This document shows positions 8,492 to 18,191 of a DNA stretch of 44,949 nucleotides, piece by piece. Each line of letters begins with the position of its first letter. Position 1 is the first letter of the stretch. Below the pieces are notes generated by a model that saw only the letters and a list, made by a program, of their open reading frames with translations, was not told the origin of the DNA and made no database searches. Origin of the DNA: Accumulibacter sp. (GTDB taxonomy: Bacteria > Pseudomonadota > Gammaproteobacteria > Burkholderiales > Rhodocyclaceae); NCBI RefSeq assembly GCF_029255125.1, contig NZ_JAPUVR010000130.1:1-44949 (forward strand), read 5' to 3'. The position numbers and the translations under genes were made by a program.

Positions 8492-11400
8492 ATGGCCTAC
8501 CTTCTCTTTCTCCGCGGCGCTTCAGCGCTCTCATCGTTCCGTTTGCAGCGCCTGCAGGGTAATGTGCAGGCGGTGGTCGCCCGGGCGCAGGTGGTCAGCG
8601 CCGTCCATTGGCACTTCGTCGCTACCCGTCGCCCGCTCGACGATGGTGAGCGCGCACAACTCGGCGCGCTGCTCGACGAGACCGCCGCGCCGGCGGACGA
8701 GCCGGGCGAGCTGTTTCTCGTCACGCCGCGCCTGGGGACGATCTCGCCCTGGTCGTCGAAGGCGACCGACATCGCCTGGAACAGCGGCTTGTCGGCTGTC
8801 GAGCGGATCGAGCGTGGCGTTGCGTATCGCATCGACGGCGGCCGGCGGACGCTGTCGGCCGAAGAGCGCGCGGCGATCTCCGGCGTACTGCACGACCGCA
8901 TGGTGGACAGCGTTCTCGCCACCTTCGCGCAGACCAGCCAGTTGTTCGAGCATTTCCCGGCCAAGCCGCTGAGCACCGTCGACCTGATGGCCGGCGGGCG
9001 CGCTGCGCTTGCCCAGGCCAATCTGCGTCTCGGCCTGGCGCTGTCGGAGGACGAGGTCGATTACCTGAACGAGGTCTTCGGAAAGGCGCGACGCAACCCG
9101 ACCGATGTCGAGCTGATGATGTTCGCGCAGGCCAATTCCGAGCACTGCCGGCACAAGATTTTCAATGCCTCATGGGTGATCGACGGCGAGGCGCGCAGCG
9201 AAACGCTGTTTGGCATGATCCGCGAAACGCATCAGGCCAATCCGGCGGGCACCGTCGTGGCCTATGCGGACAACTCGGCGGTGCTCGAAGGTGCACTCGT
9301 CGAGCGCTTCTACCCGGACGCCGCCGGCGCCTATGCCTATCATCAGGAAGCGACGCACATTCTGGCCAAGGTCGAGACGCACAATCATCCGACGGCGATT
9401 TCGCCTTTTCCGGGTGCGGCGACCGGCTCGGGCGGCGAGATTCGCGACGAGGGGGCGACCGGTCGCGGCTCGAAACCCAAGGCCGGCCTGTGCGGCTTTT
9501 CGGTTTCCAACCTCAACCTGCCAGCCGCGCCGCAGCCCTGGGAGGCGGCGACGGCGGCTTACGGACGCCCGCCGCGCATCGCTTCGCCGCTGGCCATCAT
9601 GCTCGAAGGGCCGATCGGCGCGGCGGCGTTCAACAACGAGTTCGGTCGTCCCAACCTGGCCGGCTATTTCCGCACCTACGAGCAGTTCACCGGCGCCGGT
9701 GACGAGCGCCTGCTGCGCGGCTACCACAAGCCGATCATGCTCGCCGGTGGTCTGGGCAATATTGCTGCCGGCCAGTCGTTGAAGGCTGAGCGCCTGCCGC
9801 CGGGCACGCTGCTGATTCAGATCGGCGGGCCGGGGATGCTGATCGGTCTCGGCGGCGGCGCGGCGAGTTCGATGAATACCGGCAGCAACAACGAAGACCT
9901 CGACTTCGCCTCGGTACAACGGGGCAACCCGGAGATCCAGCGGCGCGCCCAGGAAGTCATCGACCGCTGCTGGCAGATGGGCGTTCCGCGCGGCGATGGC
10001 TCGACGGTCGGCGACGGCAATCCGATTCTCTCGCTGCACGATGTCGGCGCCGGCGGCATCTCGAATGCGCTGCCCGAACTGGCGCATGGCGCCGGCAGTG
10101 GGGCGCGCTTCGACCTGCGCGCGGTGCCGATCGAGGAACCGGGCATGTCGCCGGCCGAGATCTGGTGCAACGAAGCGCAGGAGCGCTACGTTCTGGCGAT
10201 TGCTCCTGCCCGGTTGGCCGAGTTTACGGCGATCTGCCAGCGCGAGCGCTGTCCTTTCGCGGTCGTCGGCGAAACGACGGCGGAAGCACGGCTGCTCGTC
10301 GAGGATGCCCATTTCGCCAACCGGCCGGTCGACATGGAGATGGCGGCGCTGCTCGGCAAGCCGCCGCGCATGACGCGTCTGGCGGCGCATACCGCAGCTC
10401 TCGGCGTGCCGTTCGACGCCACCGCGGTCGATCTGCGCAGCGCCGCGTACCGTGTGCTGCGCCTGCCGGCAGTGGCCGACAAGACCTTCCTGATCACGAT
10501 CGGCGACCGCAGCGTCGGCGGGCTGACCGCACGTGACCAGATGGTCGGTCCGTGGCAGGTGCCTTGCGCCGACGTTGCGGTAACCCTGATGAGCTTTCAG
10601 GGCTATCGCGGCGAAGCGATGGCGATTGGCGAACGGGCGCCGGTGGCGGTGATCGATGCTCCAGCCGCGGGCCGCATGGCGGTCGGCGAGGCGCTGACCA
10701 ACATCGTCGCGGCCGACATTGCCACGCTCGCCGAGGTCAAGCTGTCGGCCAACTGGATGGCCGCAGCCGGCTGGCCAGGCGAGGACGCCAGGCTGTTCGA
10801 TACGGTGCGCGCGGTGGTCGATCTTTGCCGGCAGATCGGCGTCGCGATTCCGGTCGGCAAGGACTCGCTGTCGATGCGTACGCTCTGGCGCGAGCCGGCC
10901 ATTGCCGGCGAGGGATCGGCGAAACAGGTCGTCGCACCGCTCTCGCTGATCGTCAGCGCCTTTGCCCGCGTACAGGATGCGCGGCGCACGCTGACGCCGC
11001 AACTGGTGCTCGACGCCGGTGAGACCGACCTCTTGCTGATCGACCTCGGCGGCGGGCGCGATCGCCTGGGCGGGTCGGCGCTGGCGCAGGTGTTCAATGC
11101 CACCGGCAGCGAGGCGCCCGACCTCGACGAAGCCGCGCGCCTGCCTGCCTTCTTCGCGGCGGTGCGTCGGCTGGCCGCCGACGGTCTGCTCCTCGCGTAT
11201 CACGACCGCGCCGACGGCGGACTCTTCGCGACCGTTTGTGAGATGGCTTTTGCCGCGCGTTGCGGCGTCTCGATCGACACCGACGGCTTGTGTTACGACG
11301 CGCTGATCAATGACGTCGACGGCAACGAGAAGCGGCCGAACCTGCTCGGCGGTCGTTCATTCGAAAAGCTGATACGCGCCCTGTTCAACGAGGAACTCGG

Positions 11401-12511
11401 CGCCGTCGTGCAGATTCGCCGGGCTGAACGTAGTCAGGTGATGGGCGTCCTGCGCGCCTGCGGACTCGGTGCGTGCACGCATTTCATCGGCGCGCCGAAC
11501 GCGACTGATCACGTCCGCCTGATCCGCAACGCGCGCGCGGTGTTCGACGAGGCCCGGGTTGAACTGCAGCGCGCCTGGTCGGAAACCAGTTTTCGCATGC
11601 AGCAACTGCGCGACGATCCCGCCTGCGCGCAGGAGGAATACGACCGCATTCTCGATACCGCCGATCCCGGACTGTCGGTCAGCCTGCGCTTCGATCCGGC
11701 AGACGACGTGGCGGCGCCCTTGCTCAATCGCGGCGCGCGTCCGCGCGTGGCCATCCTGCGCGAACAGGGCGTGAACGGGCACGTCGAAATGGCGGCGGCT
11801 TTCGAGCGCGCCGGTTTCGCCGCAATCGACGTGCACATGAGCGACATTCTGGCCGGGCGCGTGGCGCTCGCCGACTTTGCCGGCCTGGCGGCTTGCGGTG
11901 GCTTTTCCTATGGCGACGTGCTCGGTGCCGGGCGCGGCTGGGCGAAGACCATCCTCTTCAACGAGCGCGCGCGCAGCGCTTTCGGCGAATTCTTTGCCCG
12001 TCCGGATACCTTTGCCCTGGGCGTCTGCAACGGTTGCCAGATGCTCAGCGCGCTCAAGGATCTGATCCCCGGCGCCGCCGCGTGGCCGGCTTTCGCGCGC
12101 AATCGCAGCGAACAGTTCGAGGCGCGCTTCTCGCTCGTCGAGGTGCTCGATTCGCCGTCGCTCTTCCTTTCCGGGATGGCCGGCAGCCGCCTGCCGGTCG
12201 TTGTTTCGCACGGCGAGGGCAGGGCGGTGTTCTCGCCGGGCGGGCAGGGCGAGGGGGCGCTCGTCGCCTTGCGCTACATCGATCACCAGGGCGCGGCGAG
12301 CGAAGTCTACCCGTACAACCCGAACGGTTCGCCCGGCGGCATCACCGGTGTAACGACGTCCGACGGTCGCTGCACGATCATGATGCCGCACCCGGAAAGG
12401 GTCTTCCGCAGCGTCCAGATGTCGTGGCACCCGGCCGACTGGCAGGCGCGCGGCTGGCACGATTCGCCCTGGCTGCGCATGTTCCGCAACGCGCGCGCCT
12501 GGCTCGGCTGA
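8492..12511 (+). CDS. purL: Phosphoribosylformylglycinamidine synthase
   Basis: About 1339 residues, the usual size of the large single-chain proteobacterial enzyme. It converts FGAR, glutamine and ATP to FGAM in de novo purine synthesis in the cytoplasm. Visible landmarks are the FGAM synthase N-terminal region, the catalytic motif with SEHCRHK, paired AIR synthase-like halves ([13 protein letters not shown], then [13 protein letters not shown]-type sequence near 10850) and the C-terminal class I glutaminase. The glutaminase has VCNGCQML (catalytic Cys) and the His-Glu pair in [10 protein letters not shown] chose the ATG at 8492 because family members begin with a short hydrophobic run before the L-x-G-x-S-ALS-FR segment; the upstream extension is a spurious open frame. 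It appears monocistronic. Confidence 0.97.
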   Translation: MAYLLFLRGASALSSFRLQRLQGNVQAVVARAQVVSAVHWHFVATRRPLDDGERAQLGALLDETAAPADEPGELFLVTPRLGTISPWSSKATDIAWNSGLSAVERIERGVAYRIDGGRRTLSAEERAAISGVLHDRMVDSVLATFAQTSQLFEHFPAKPLSTVDLMAGGRAALAQANLRLGLALSEDEVDYLNEVFGKARRNPTDVELMMFAQANSEHCRHKIFNASWVIDGEARSETLFGMIRETHQANPAGTVVAYADNSAVLEGALVERFYPDAAGAYAYHQEATHILAKVETHNHPTAISPFPGAATGSGGEIRDEGATGRGSKPKAGLCGFSVSNLNLPAAPQPWEAATAAYGRPPRIASPLAIMLEGPIGAAAFNNEFGRPNLAGYFRTYEQFTGAGDERLLRGYHKPIMLAGGLGNIAAGQSLKAERLPPGTLLIQIGGPGMLIGLGGGAASSMNTGSNNEDLDFASVQRGNPEIQRRAQEVIDRCWQMGVPRGDGSTVGDGNPILSLHDVGAGGISNALPELAHGAGSGARFDLRAVPIEEPGMSPAEIWCNEAQERYVLAIAPARLAEFTAICQRERCPFAVVGETTAEARLLVEDAHFANRPVDMEMAALLGKPPRMTRLAAHTAALGVPFDATAVDLRSAAYRVLRLPAVADKTFLITIGDRSVGGLTARDQMVGPWQVPCADVAVTLMSFQGYRGEAMAIGERAPVAVIDAPAAGRMAVGEALTNIVAADIATLAEVKLSANWMAAAGWPGEDARLFDTVRAVVDLCRQIGVAIPVGKDSLSMRTLWREPAIAGEGSAKQVVAPLSLIVSAFARVQDARRTLTPQLVLDAGETDLLLIDLGGGRDRLGGSALAQVFNATGSEAPDLDEAARLPAFFAAVRRLAADGLLLAYHDRADGGLFATVCEMAFAARCGVSIDTDGLCYDALINDVDGNEKRPNLLGGRSFEKLIRALFNEELGAVVQIRRAERSQVMGVLRACGLGACTHFIGAPNATDHVRLIRNARAVFDEARVELQRAWSETSFRMQQLRDDPACAQEEYDRILDTADPGLSVSLRFDPADDVAAPLLNRGARPRVAILREQGVNGHVEMAAAFERAGFAAIDVHMSDILAGRVALADFAGLAACGGFSYGDVLGAGRGWAKTILFNERARSAFGEFFARPDTFALGVCNGCQMLSALKDLIPGAAAWPAFARNRSEQFEARFSLVEVLDSPSLFLSGMAGSRLPVVVSHGEGRAVFSPGGQGEGALVALRYIDHQGAASEVYPYNPNGSPGGITGVTTSDGRCTIMMPHPERVFRSVQMSWHPADWQARGWHDSPWLRMFRNARAWLG

Positions 12512-12574
12512 CGCCTGCCGCCGGGTGCACCAAGCGACGTTCCCGGCGGGTCCGGCCGGGTGCCAGGGTGGGCA

Positions 12575-12583
12575 TGGTAGAAT
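12575..12583 (+). promoter_or_regulatory. Extended -10 promoter of glyA
   Basis: TGGTAGAAT combines a TGn extension with a five-of-six match to TATAAT and lies 28 bp upstream of the glyA ATG. No good -35 hexamer is visible, as is common for extended -10 promoters. It would drive glyA-nrdR-ribD. Confidence 0.45.
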
Positions 12584-12611
12584 AGCTTTTTGTTAGCTTG
12601 TGAGGCGTGCG

Positions 12612-13874
12612 ATGTTTTCGGCTAAGGATACGCTGGCGAAAGTGGACCCCGAGATCTGGGGGGTGATCGAGAAGGAAAATCGCCGCCAGGAAGACCATCT
12701 CGAACTGATTGCTTCGGAGAACTACGTCAGCCACGCGGTAATGGCGGCGCAGGGTTCGCAATTGACCAACAAATACGCCGAAGGCTATCCCGGAAAGCGC
12801 TACTACGGCGGCTGCGAATACGTCGACGTCGCCGAGCAATTAGCCATTGATCGGCTGAAAAGGCTGTTCTCGGCCGACGCGGCGAACGTTCAGCCGAACT
12901 CGGGATCGCAGGCGAATCAGGCCGTGCTGATGGCTTTTGCCAAACCCGGCGACACGATCATGGGTATGAGCCTGGCGGAAGGCGGCCATCTGACGCACGG
13001 CATGCCGCTCAACATGTCGGGCAAGTGGTTCAATGTGGTCGCCTATGGGCTCGACAGCAAGGAAGCGATCGATTACGCGCGCATGGAAGCACTGGCGCAC
13101 GAGCACAAGCCGCGCATCCTGATTGCTGGCGCTTCGGCCTACGCGCTGCGCATCGATTTCGAGCGCTTTGCCCAGGTTGCGCGCGACATCGGCGCCATTT
13201 TCATGGTCGACATGGCGCACTACGCCGGCCTGATTGCCGCCGGTTGCTACCCCAACCCGGTGCCGCACGCCGACGTGGTCACTTCCACGACGCACAAGAC
13301 GCTGCGTGGTCCGCGTGGTGGCGTCATCCTGATGAAGGCGGAACACGAAAAGGCGATCAATTCGGCGGTCTTCCCGGGTTTGCAGGGCGGCCCGCTGATG
13401 CACGTCATCGCCGCCAAAGCGGTGTCCTTCAAGGAAGCGCTGTCGCCGGGTTTTCGCAAGTACCAGGAACAGGTGGTCGCCAACGCGCGTGTTCTGGCGC
13501 GCGTCCTGACCGAGCAGCGCGGCCTGCGCGTCGTTTCCGGGCGTACCGAGTCGCACGTCTTCCTGCTCGACCTGCGCAGCAAGCAACTGACCGGCAAGGA
13601 GGCGGAAGCGGCTTTGGGCGCCGCTCACATCACGGTCAACAAGAACTCGATTCCGAACGATCCGCAGAAGCCTTTCGTCACTTCCGGCATCCGCATCGGA
13701 TCGCCGGCGATGACGACGCGCGGTTTCAGCGAGATCGAGTCCGAACTGGTGGCGCACCTGATTGCCGACGTGCTCGACGCGCCGAACGACGCCGAAGTAC
13801 TCAGTCGCGTGCGCAACGAGGTCTCCGCGCTCTGTCGGCGCTTCCCGGTCTATGGCGGAGAACGCAGCGGATGA
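12612..13874 (+). CDS. glyA: Serine hydroxymethyltransferase
   Basis: 420 residues. This PLP enzyme interconverts serine and glycine and loads one-carbon units onto tetrahydrofolate. Landmarks are the N-terminal [17 protein letters not shown] block, [18 protein letters not shown], the PLP-lysine region [14 protein letters not shown] and the C-terminal [16 protein letters not shown] chose the ATG at 12612, which has GAGG about 6 nt upstream and gives the standard family N-terminus ([10 protein letters not shown]); a GTG 12 nt earlier is in frame but less likely. The stop overlaps the nrdR start as ATGA. It feeds the purine and folate enzymes (PurL, FolD) found elsewhere in the window. Confidence 0.97.
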   Translation: MFSAKDTLAKVDPEIWGVIEKENRRQEDHLELIASENYVSHAVMAAQGSQLTNKYAEGYPGKRYYGGCEYVDVAEQLAIDRLKRLFSADAANVQPNSGSQANQAVLMAFAKPGDTIMGMSLAEGGHLTHGMPLNMSGKWFNVVAYGLDSKEAIDYARMEALAHEHKPRILIAGASAYALRIDFERFAQVARDIGAIFMVDMAHYAGLIAAGCYPNPVPHADVVTSTTHKTLRGPRGGVILMKAEHEKAINSAVFPGLQGGPLMHVIAAKAVSFKEALSPGFRKYQEQVVANARVLARVLTEQRGLRVVSGRTESHVFLLDLRSKQLTGKEAEAALGAAHITVNKNSIPNDPQKPFVTSGIRIGSPAMTTRGFSEIESELVAHLIADVLDAPNDAEVLSRVRNEVSALCRRFPVYGGERSG

Positions 13875-14341
13875 GGTGTCCGTTCTGCGGCGCGGACGAT
13901 ACGACAGTCGCTGATACGCGCATCAACGACGATGGGGACCTCGTCCGCCGCCGGCGCCGCTGCCTGAGTTGTGACAAGCGTTTTACCACCTTCGAGCGGG
14001 CCGAAGTGCGCGTGCCGCAGGTGATCAAGAAGAACGGTTCGCGCGTCGAGTTCGACCGTGAAAAGTTGACCGCCAGCTTCCGGCTGGCGCTGCGCAAGCG
14101 GCCGATCGGCAGCCAGGCGGTTGACGCGGCAGTCGGGCGCATCGAAGAAGCGCTGCGCGCTCTCGGCGAGCGCGAAGTGGCCTCGGAAGTCATCGGCGAA
14201 ATGGTCATGCGCGAGTTGCAGAAACTCGACAAGATTGCCTACGTTCGCTTCGCCTCGGTCTATCGCAACTTCGAGGACGTCGACGAGTTTTCCCAGGTCG
14301 TGCGCGAAGTTTCCCACCCGCCGCAAGCGCTTGGTCATTGA
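13871..14341 (+). CDS. nrdR: Transcriptional repressor NrdR
   Basis: 156 residues. NrdR represses ribonucleotide reductase genes in response to the ATP/dATP state. An N-terminal zinc ribbon with C3, C6, C31 and C34 (MRCPFC, then CLSC) is followed by an ATP-cone domain ([16 protein letters not shown], then [20 protein letters not shown]). It is translationally coupled to glyA (ATGA) and ribD (TGATG). The glyA-nrdR-ribD order is common in proteobacteria. No NrdR box was evident near this gene. Confidence 0.97.
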   Translation: MRCPFCGADDTTVADTRINDDGDLVRRRRRCLSCDKRFTTFERAEVRVPQVIKKNGSRVEFDREKLTASFRLALRKRPIGSQAVDAAVGRIEEALRALGEREVASEVIGEMVMRELQKLDKIAYVRFASVYRNFEDVDEFSQVVREVSHPPQALGH

Positions 14342-15447
14342 TGCAGGTGGAGTTCACCGCCGCTGACCATGACTTCATGGCGCGCGCGCTGCGCCTTGCC
14401 GAACGCGGTCTGCAGACGACGACCCCCAACCCGCGTGTCGGCTGCGTCCTGGTGCGCGCCGGACAGGTCGTTGGCGAAGGCTGGCATGTGCGCGCCGGCG
14501 AACCGCATGCCGAAGCGCTTGCGCTGGCGGCAGCCGGCGGCGCAGCACGCGCGGCGACCGCCTACGTCACGCTCGAACCCTGTGCGCATCATGGTCGTAC
14601 GCCGCCGTGCGCGGAAGCCTTGCTGGCGGCCGGCGTCGAGCGCGTCGTCGCGGCGATGCAAGACCCCAACCCGCTGGTCGCCGGACGCGGCCTGGCGCGT
14701 CTGCAGGCGGCCGGCGTGCGTACTGAATGTGGCTTGCTGGCCAATCAGGCGACCGAGTTGAACGTCGGCTTCGTCGCCCGCATGCAGCGTTCGCGCCCAT
14801 GGGTGCGTCTCAAGCTGGCGGCCAGCCTGGATGGCAAAACGGCTTTGCGCAATGGCAGCAGCCAGTGGCTGACCGGTGCCGAGGCGCGGCGCGATGGCCA
14901 TCGCTGGCGCGCGCGCGCCTGTGCGATCCTGACCGGGATCGGTACGGTACGCGCGGATGATCCGCAGCTTACCGTACGCGCGCTCGCGCCGGCGACGGAA
15001 GCGCTTCGCCAGCCGTTGAAAGTCGTCGTCGACAGTCGGCTGCAATTTCCCCTGAGCGCCAGGCTCTTGCGCCAGGGGCGCCTGCTGCTGGCCGTGGCGG
15101 TTGCCGATCAGCAGCGGGTTGCCGCGGTCGAGCAGGCCGGCGTCGAGGTCGTCGTACTGCCCGGGCTAGACGGCCGGGTCGACCTGCCGCGGCTGCTCGG
15201 CGAACTTGCGCGGCGCGAAATCAACGAGCTTCACGTCGAAGCAGGCAGCCGGCTGAGTGGCGCTCTGCTGCACGCCGGTCTGGTCGATGAACTGCTGCTT
15301 TATCTGGCGCCGTGTCTGGTCGGCGATGCGGCGTACGGCATGTTCGACCTGCCGCCGCTCGTTTCCTTGCTCGACAAGCGCAAGCTGATCGTGCGCGACC
15401 TGCGCCAGATCGGCGACGATCTGCGGCTTATCGCTCGCCTGGCCTGA
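14341..15447 (+). CDS. ribD: Riboflavin biosynthesis deaminase/reductase
   Basis: 368 residues. This bifunctional enzyme performs the deamination and side-chain reduction steps of riboflavin synthesis. The N-terminal deaminase has the zinc site in PHAEALAL and in PCAHHGRTPPC. The C-terminal reductase shows the RPWVRLKLAASLDGK entry, the substrate-binding SQWLTG block and the LHVEAGSRLSGALL segment. The ATG at 14341 overlaps the nrdR stop by one base; an adjacent upstream TTG is less likely. The 3' end overlaps the convergent ThiF-family gene by 20 bp. No FMN riboswitch is present, consistent with expression from the glyA promoter. Confidence 0.96.
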   Translation: MQVEFTAADHDFMARALRLAERGLQTTTPNPRVGCVLVRAGQVVGEGWHVRAGEPHAEALALAAAGGAARAATAYVTLEPCAHHGRTPPCAEALLAAGVERVVAAMQDPNPLVAGRGLARLQAAGVRTECGLLANQATELNVGFVARMQRSRPWVRLKLAASLDGKTALRNGSSQWLTGAEARRDGHRWRARACAILTGIGTVRADDPQLTVRALAPATEALRQPLKVVVDSRLQFPLSARLLRQGRLLLAVAVADQQRVAAVEQAGVEVVVLPGLDGRVDLPRLLGELARREINELHVEAGSRLSGALLHAGLVDELLLYLAPCLVGDAAYGMFDLPPLVSLLDKRKLIVRDLRQIGDDLRLIARLA

Positions 15448-16198
15448 GCGCGCTGCCCGCGCAGACGGCGCACAGAGGGTCACGCGCGAACCTGACGCTG
15501 CGCCAGTCGAGCGTCAGCGCATCGAACAGGAGCAGGCGGCCGACCGCCGGGTCGCCGCTGGCGGTGAGCAGCTTCAGCGCCTCGGCCGCCTGCAGCGCGC
15601 CGATGATTCCGGTCAAGGGGGCGAACACACCGGTGACTGCGCAACGCAGCTCGTCGACGTCGTCGCCTTCGGGGAACAGGCAGTTGTAGCACGGCGCATC
15701 GTCGCGCCGGCTGTCGAAGACGCTGAGCTGCCCGGCAAAGCGGACGGCGGCGCCGGAAACCAGCGGGGTTCTTTGCCGCACGCAGGCCTGATTGACCGCG
15801 TGCCGCGTGGCGAAGTTGTCGCAGCAGTCGAGAACGACATCGGCGCGGTCGACCAGCCGCGTGAGCTGCTCGCCGCCGAGGCGGGCAACGACGGCTTCAA
15901 CTTCGACCTCGGGGTTGATCGTGGCCAGTGTTTTCTTGCCGGAGGTCGCTTTCGCGGCGCCGATACTCTCCTGGCGATGAAGGATCTGGCGCTGCAGATT
16001 GCTCAGGTCTACGCTGTCGCTGTCCGCCAGGATGATTGTGCCGACGCCAGCCGACGCCAGATAGAGCGCAGCCGGCGAGCCCAGGCCGCCGGCCCCGACG
16101 ACCAGCGCGGTCGCCGCGAGCAGCCGCTGCTGGCCCTCGATGCCGATCTCGTCGAGCAGAATGTGCCGACTGTAGCGCAGCAGTTGATGATCATTCAT
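15428..16198 (-). CDS. HesA/MoeB/ThiF family adenylyltransferase
   Basis: 256 residues. E1-like enzymes of this family adenylate the C-terminus of ubiquitin-like sulfur carriers (MoaD, ThiS). Seen are RYSRHILLDEIG, the nucleotide loop GAGGLGSP, the ADSDSVDLSNLQRQ block and a DCCDNFATR motif. The MoeB-like cysteine lies in RCAVTGVFAPLTG, and two CxxC zinc pairs are present (CYNC and CAVC). Sequence does not decide between moeB and thiF. I placed the start at the ATG (16198) opening MNDHQLLRYSRH, the usual family N-terminus; an upstream in-frame codon at 16231 would run into a tandem repeat. It is the last gene of the envC-ctpA-unknown-thiF run. Confidence 0.92.
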   Translation of the reverse strand: MNDHQLLRYSRHILLDEIGIEGQQRLLAATALVVGAGGLGSPAALYLASAGVGTIILADSDSVDLSNLQRQILHRQESIGAAKATSGKKTLATINPEVEVEAVVARLGGEQLTRLVDRADVVLDCCDNFATRHAVNQACVRQRTPLVSGAAVRFAGQLSVFDSRRDDAPCYNCLFPEGDDVDELRCAVTGVFAPLTGIIGALQAAEALKLLTASGDPAVGRLLLFDALTLDWRSVRFARDPLCAVCAGSALRPGER

Positions 16199-16224
16199 TC
16201 GTCGGCACTCCGCCTGGATAATGA

Positions 16225-16272
16225 CCGGCAAACCGCGCGACCAGCAAACCGCGCGTCCGGCAAACCGCGTCG
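16225..16272. repeat. Three tandem 16-bp repeats
   Basis: Three consecutive 16-bp units: CCGGCAAACCGCGCGA, CCAGCAAACCGCGCGT and CCGGCAAACCGCGTCG. They lie in the spacer between the small unknown gene and the ThiF-family gene, just upstream of the latter's start on the minus strand. The role is unknown. Slippage-prone arrays like this often vary between strains. Confidence 0.8.
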
Positions 16273-16307
16273 GGCCGCCCCGGGCAGGCGCATACCTTGG
16301 CTGGCAA

Positions 16308-16733
16308 CTACTTGTATTCGCGCCACTCCGGCGGAGTATCGTCGTGATCGCCGTGCGGATGCCGCTCCCAGGCGTGCGTGTAGGCTTCCGATTGTGATCG
16401 CTTCAGCGGCCGATGCGGCGTGTCGAGATTGTGCAACTGAGTCTCTTCGACGTAATAGATCAGCGCCCGCATCATCTTGCTCATCAGCGTGTTGTCGAGG
16501 TGGTAACCCTGGTCTTCGAGGGCGCCTTCGATCTCTTCCAGCGTGTGGTCGCGCAGGTCGTAGGCGACGCCGACGACGCGGTCCTGGGACGGCGCGTCGA
16601 CGGCCAGGCGGTCGATCGTGCTGAGGAAGTCGCGCGCCTCGGGAACCTGCCCGGGCGGAAATCGGGTGAACAGGATGGCCCTCTGTTTGCGGATCGGCGC
16701 CACTTCGGGGACGCGTGTTGCCGCTCGTTTCAC
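16308..16733 (-). CDS. Conserved-looking hypothetical protein, possible ferredoxin-like fold
   Basis: 141 residues; I do not recognise the family. It starts at a GTG with GGGAGA about 8 nt upstream. The N-terminal half (about 18-78) reads as strand-helix-strand-strand-helix-strand (RAILFTRF, PEARDFLSTIDRL, DRVVGVAYDL, LEEIEGALEDQG), resembling a heavy-metal-associated or other ferredoxin-like fold, but no CxxC metal site is present. The C-terminal part is rich in His, Arg, Asp and Glu (for example ERHPHGDHDD) and ends in WREYK. It sits 23 bp downstream of the S41 protease gene on the same strand, so co-transcription is likely. Confidence 0.7.
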   Translation of the reverse strand: MKRAATRVPEVAPIRKQRAILFTRFPPGQVPEARDFLSTIDRLAVDAPSQDRVVGVAYDLRDHTLEEIEGALEDQGYHLDNTLMSKMMRALIYYVEETQLHNLDTPHRPLKRSQSEAYTHAWERHPHGDHDDTPPEWREYK

Positions 16734-16756
16734 GTCTTTTCTCCCGGCGCCGAACG

Positions 16757-18169
16757 CTAGCGGGGACCTTGCATGATCTGCATGCCCTTGAGCAGGTTGA
16801 GCGCCTGTGTCAGTTGATAGTCCTTCTTCGAAGCAAGCTCGCGGCTCGGCAGTTCGGCTGCTTCCTCCGCGTCGTCCTTCTGGCTGCTGGGCTTCGGTTT
16901 GGCGGTGCTCTTCGCCGGAGCCGCTTTGGCCGGCGCTTCCTTGGCCGGCTGGGGCGTATCCTTGCTTGCGTCCAGGTGATGTTCGAGATTGGCTTCGCGT
17001 ACGCGTTGCGCCGATCCGCCGTTGGCCGTCTCTTCGACGACGATGTCGGGAACGATTCCCTTGGCCTGGATCGAACGGCCCGAGGGCGTGAAATAGCGGG
17101 CCGTCGTCAGCTTGATGGCGGTATTTCCGGGCAGGGGCAGTACGGTCTGCACCGAGCCTTTGCCGAAAGTCGTCGTACCGAGGACGATGGCGCGCTTGTG
17201 ATCCTGCAGCGCGCCGGCGACGATCTCGGACGCCGAGGCCGAACCGCCGTTGACCAGGACGACCATCGACACCTTGCGCGCTTCCGGCGGCAAAGCCTTC
17301 AGGTAATCGTCGCGGCCGCCGCGCAGATAGTCGGTCGGCGATGCGTAATAGCGATGCTTGGCGTCCGGCGTGCGCCCGTCGGTCGAGGTGACCAGCGTAT
17401 CCGGTGGCAGGAAAGCAGCCGATACGCCGACGGCGTTGTTCAGCAGGCCACCCGGGTCGTTGCGCAGGTCGAGCACCAGGCCTTTCAGCGGACCCGGTTT
17501 GAACAGGTCGCCCAGGTGCTTGACGACGGCCGCGCCGGTGTTCTCCTGAAAGGACGTGATGCGCAGATAGCCATAGCCGTCTTCGACCAGTTTCGACTTG
17601 ACGCTCTGCACCTTGATGACTTCGCGCGTCAGCGTCACCTCGATCGGCTTGGCTTCGCCCTTGCGCATGATCGACAGCCTGATCTGCGACCTCGGCTTGC
17701 CGCGCATGCGCTTGACCGCCTCGTTCAAGGTCAGGCCCTTGACCAGCGTATCGTCGATCTTGAAGATCAGGTCACCACTCTTGACGCCGGCGCGATAGGC
17801 CGGCGTGTCCTCGATTGGCGAGACGACCTTGACCAGGCCATCTTCCATGCCGACCTCGATGCCGATGCCGCCAAATTCGCCTTGCGTGCCGACCTGCAAA
17901 TCCTTGAAGGCGTCGGCGTCGAGGTAGCTCGAGTGCGGGTCGAGATTTGAAACCATTCCGCTGATCGCGTGCGTGATCAGCTTCTTGTCTTCGACCGGCT
18001 CGACGTAGCCGGTCTTGATCGCATTGAAGACTTCGGCAAAGGTGCGAAGCTCTTCGACGGGCAGTACGGCGCGGGTTTCCTTTTCGGCGAGCGCCGAAAA
18101 CTGCAGGCTGATCAGCACACCGCCGACCACTCCGGCGCACACCAGTCCGGCCTGTTTCAACTTGCCCAT
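16757..18169 (-). CDS. ctpA: S41-family C-terminal processing protease
   Basis: 470 residues. These are PDZ-containing serine/lysine-dyad proteases that trim periplasmic and envelope proteins, including murein hydrolases and their regulators. Features in order are a signal or anchor segment (about 1-28), an N-terminal helical region with SNLDPHSSYLD, a PDZ domain (GIGIEVGMEDG to LIFKIDDTLV), and the protease core. The core has LRNDPGGLL, the nucleophile in GGSASASEI and the lysine in TFGKGSVQ. A Lys/Ala/Pro-rich linker and a short helix end the chain. I chose ATG 18169, with GGAG 8 nt upstream, over a GTG 9 nt earlier. It is 22 bp downstream of envC, a pairing conserved in betaproteobacteria that suggests joint control of cell-wall hydrolysis. 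Confidence 0.95.
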   Translation of the reverse strand: MGKLKQAGLVCAGVVGGVLISLQFSALAEKETRAVLPVEELRTFAEVFNAIKTGYVEPVEDKKLITHAISGMVSNLDPHSSYLDADAFKDLQVGTQGEFGGIGIEVGMEDGLVKVVSPIEDTPAYRAGVKSGDLIFKIDDTLVKGLTLNEAVKRMRGKPRSQIRLSIMRKGEAKPIEVTLTREVIKVQSVKSKLVEDGYGYLRITSFQENTGAAVVKHLGDLFKPGPLKGLVLDLRNDPGGLLNNAVGVSAAFLPPDTLVTSTDGRTPDAKHRYYASPTDYLRGGRDDYLKALPPEARKVSMVVLVNGGSASASEIVAGALQDHKRAIVLGTTTFGKGSVQTVLPLPGNTAIKLTTARYFTPSGRSIQAKGIVPDIVVEETANGGSAQRVREANLEHHLDASKDTPQPAKEAPAKAAPAKSTAKPKPSSQKDDAEEAAELPSRELASKKDYQLTQALNLLKGMQIMQGPR

Positions 18170-18191
18170 TGGTCTCACTCCATTGCGTCCG

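Noticed and set aside
9170-11203. Long minus-strand open frame inside purL
   Set aside because: Entirely antisense to a clear purL sequence; Arg/His/Gln-rich with no domain.
12600-12602. GTG as the glyA start
   Set aside because: It is in frame, but the ATG at 12612 has better spacing from GAGG and gives the conserved family N-terminus.
16225-16272. CRISPR-like array
   Set aside because: The 16-bp units are directly adjacent without spacers and number only three.
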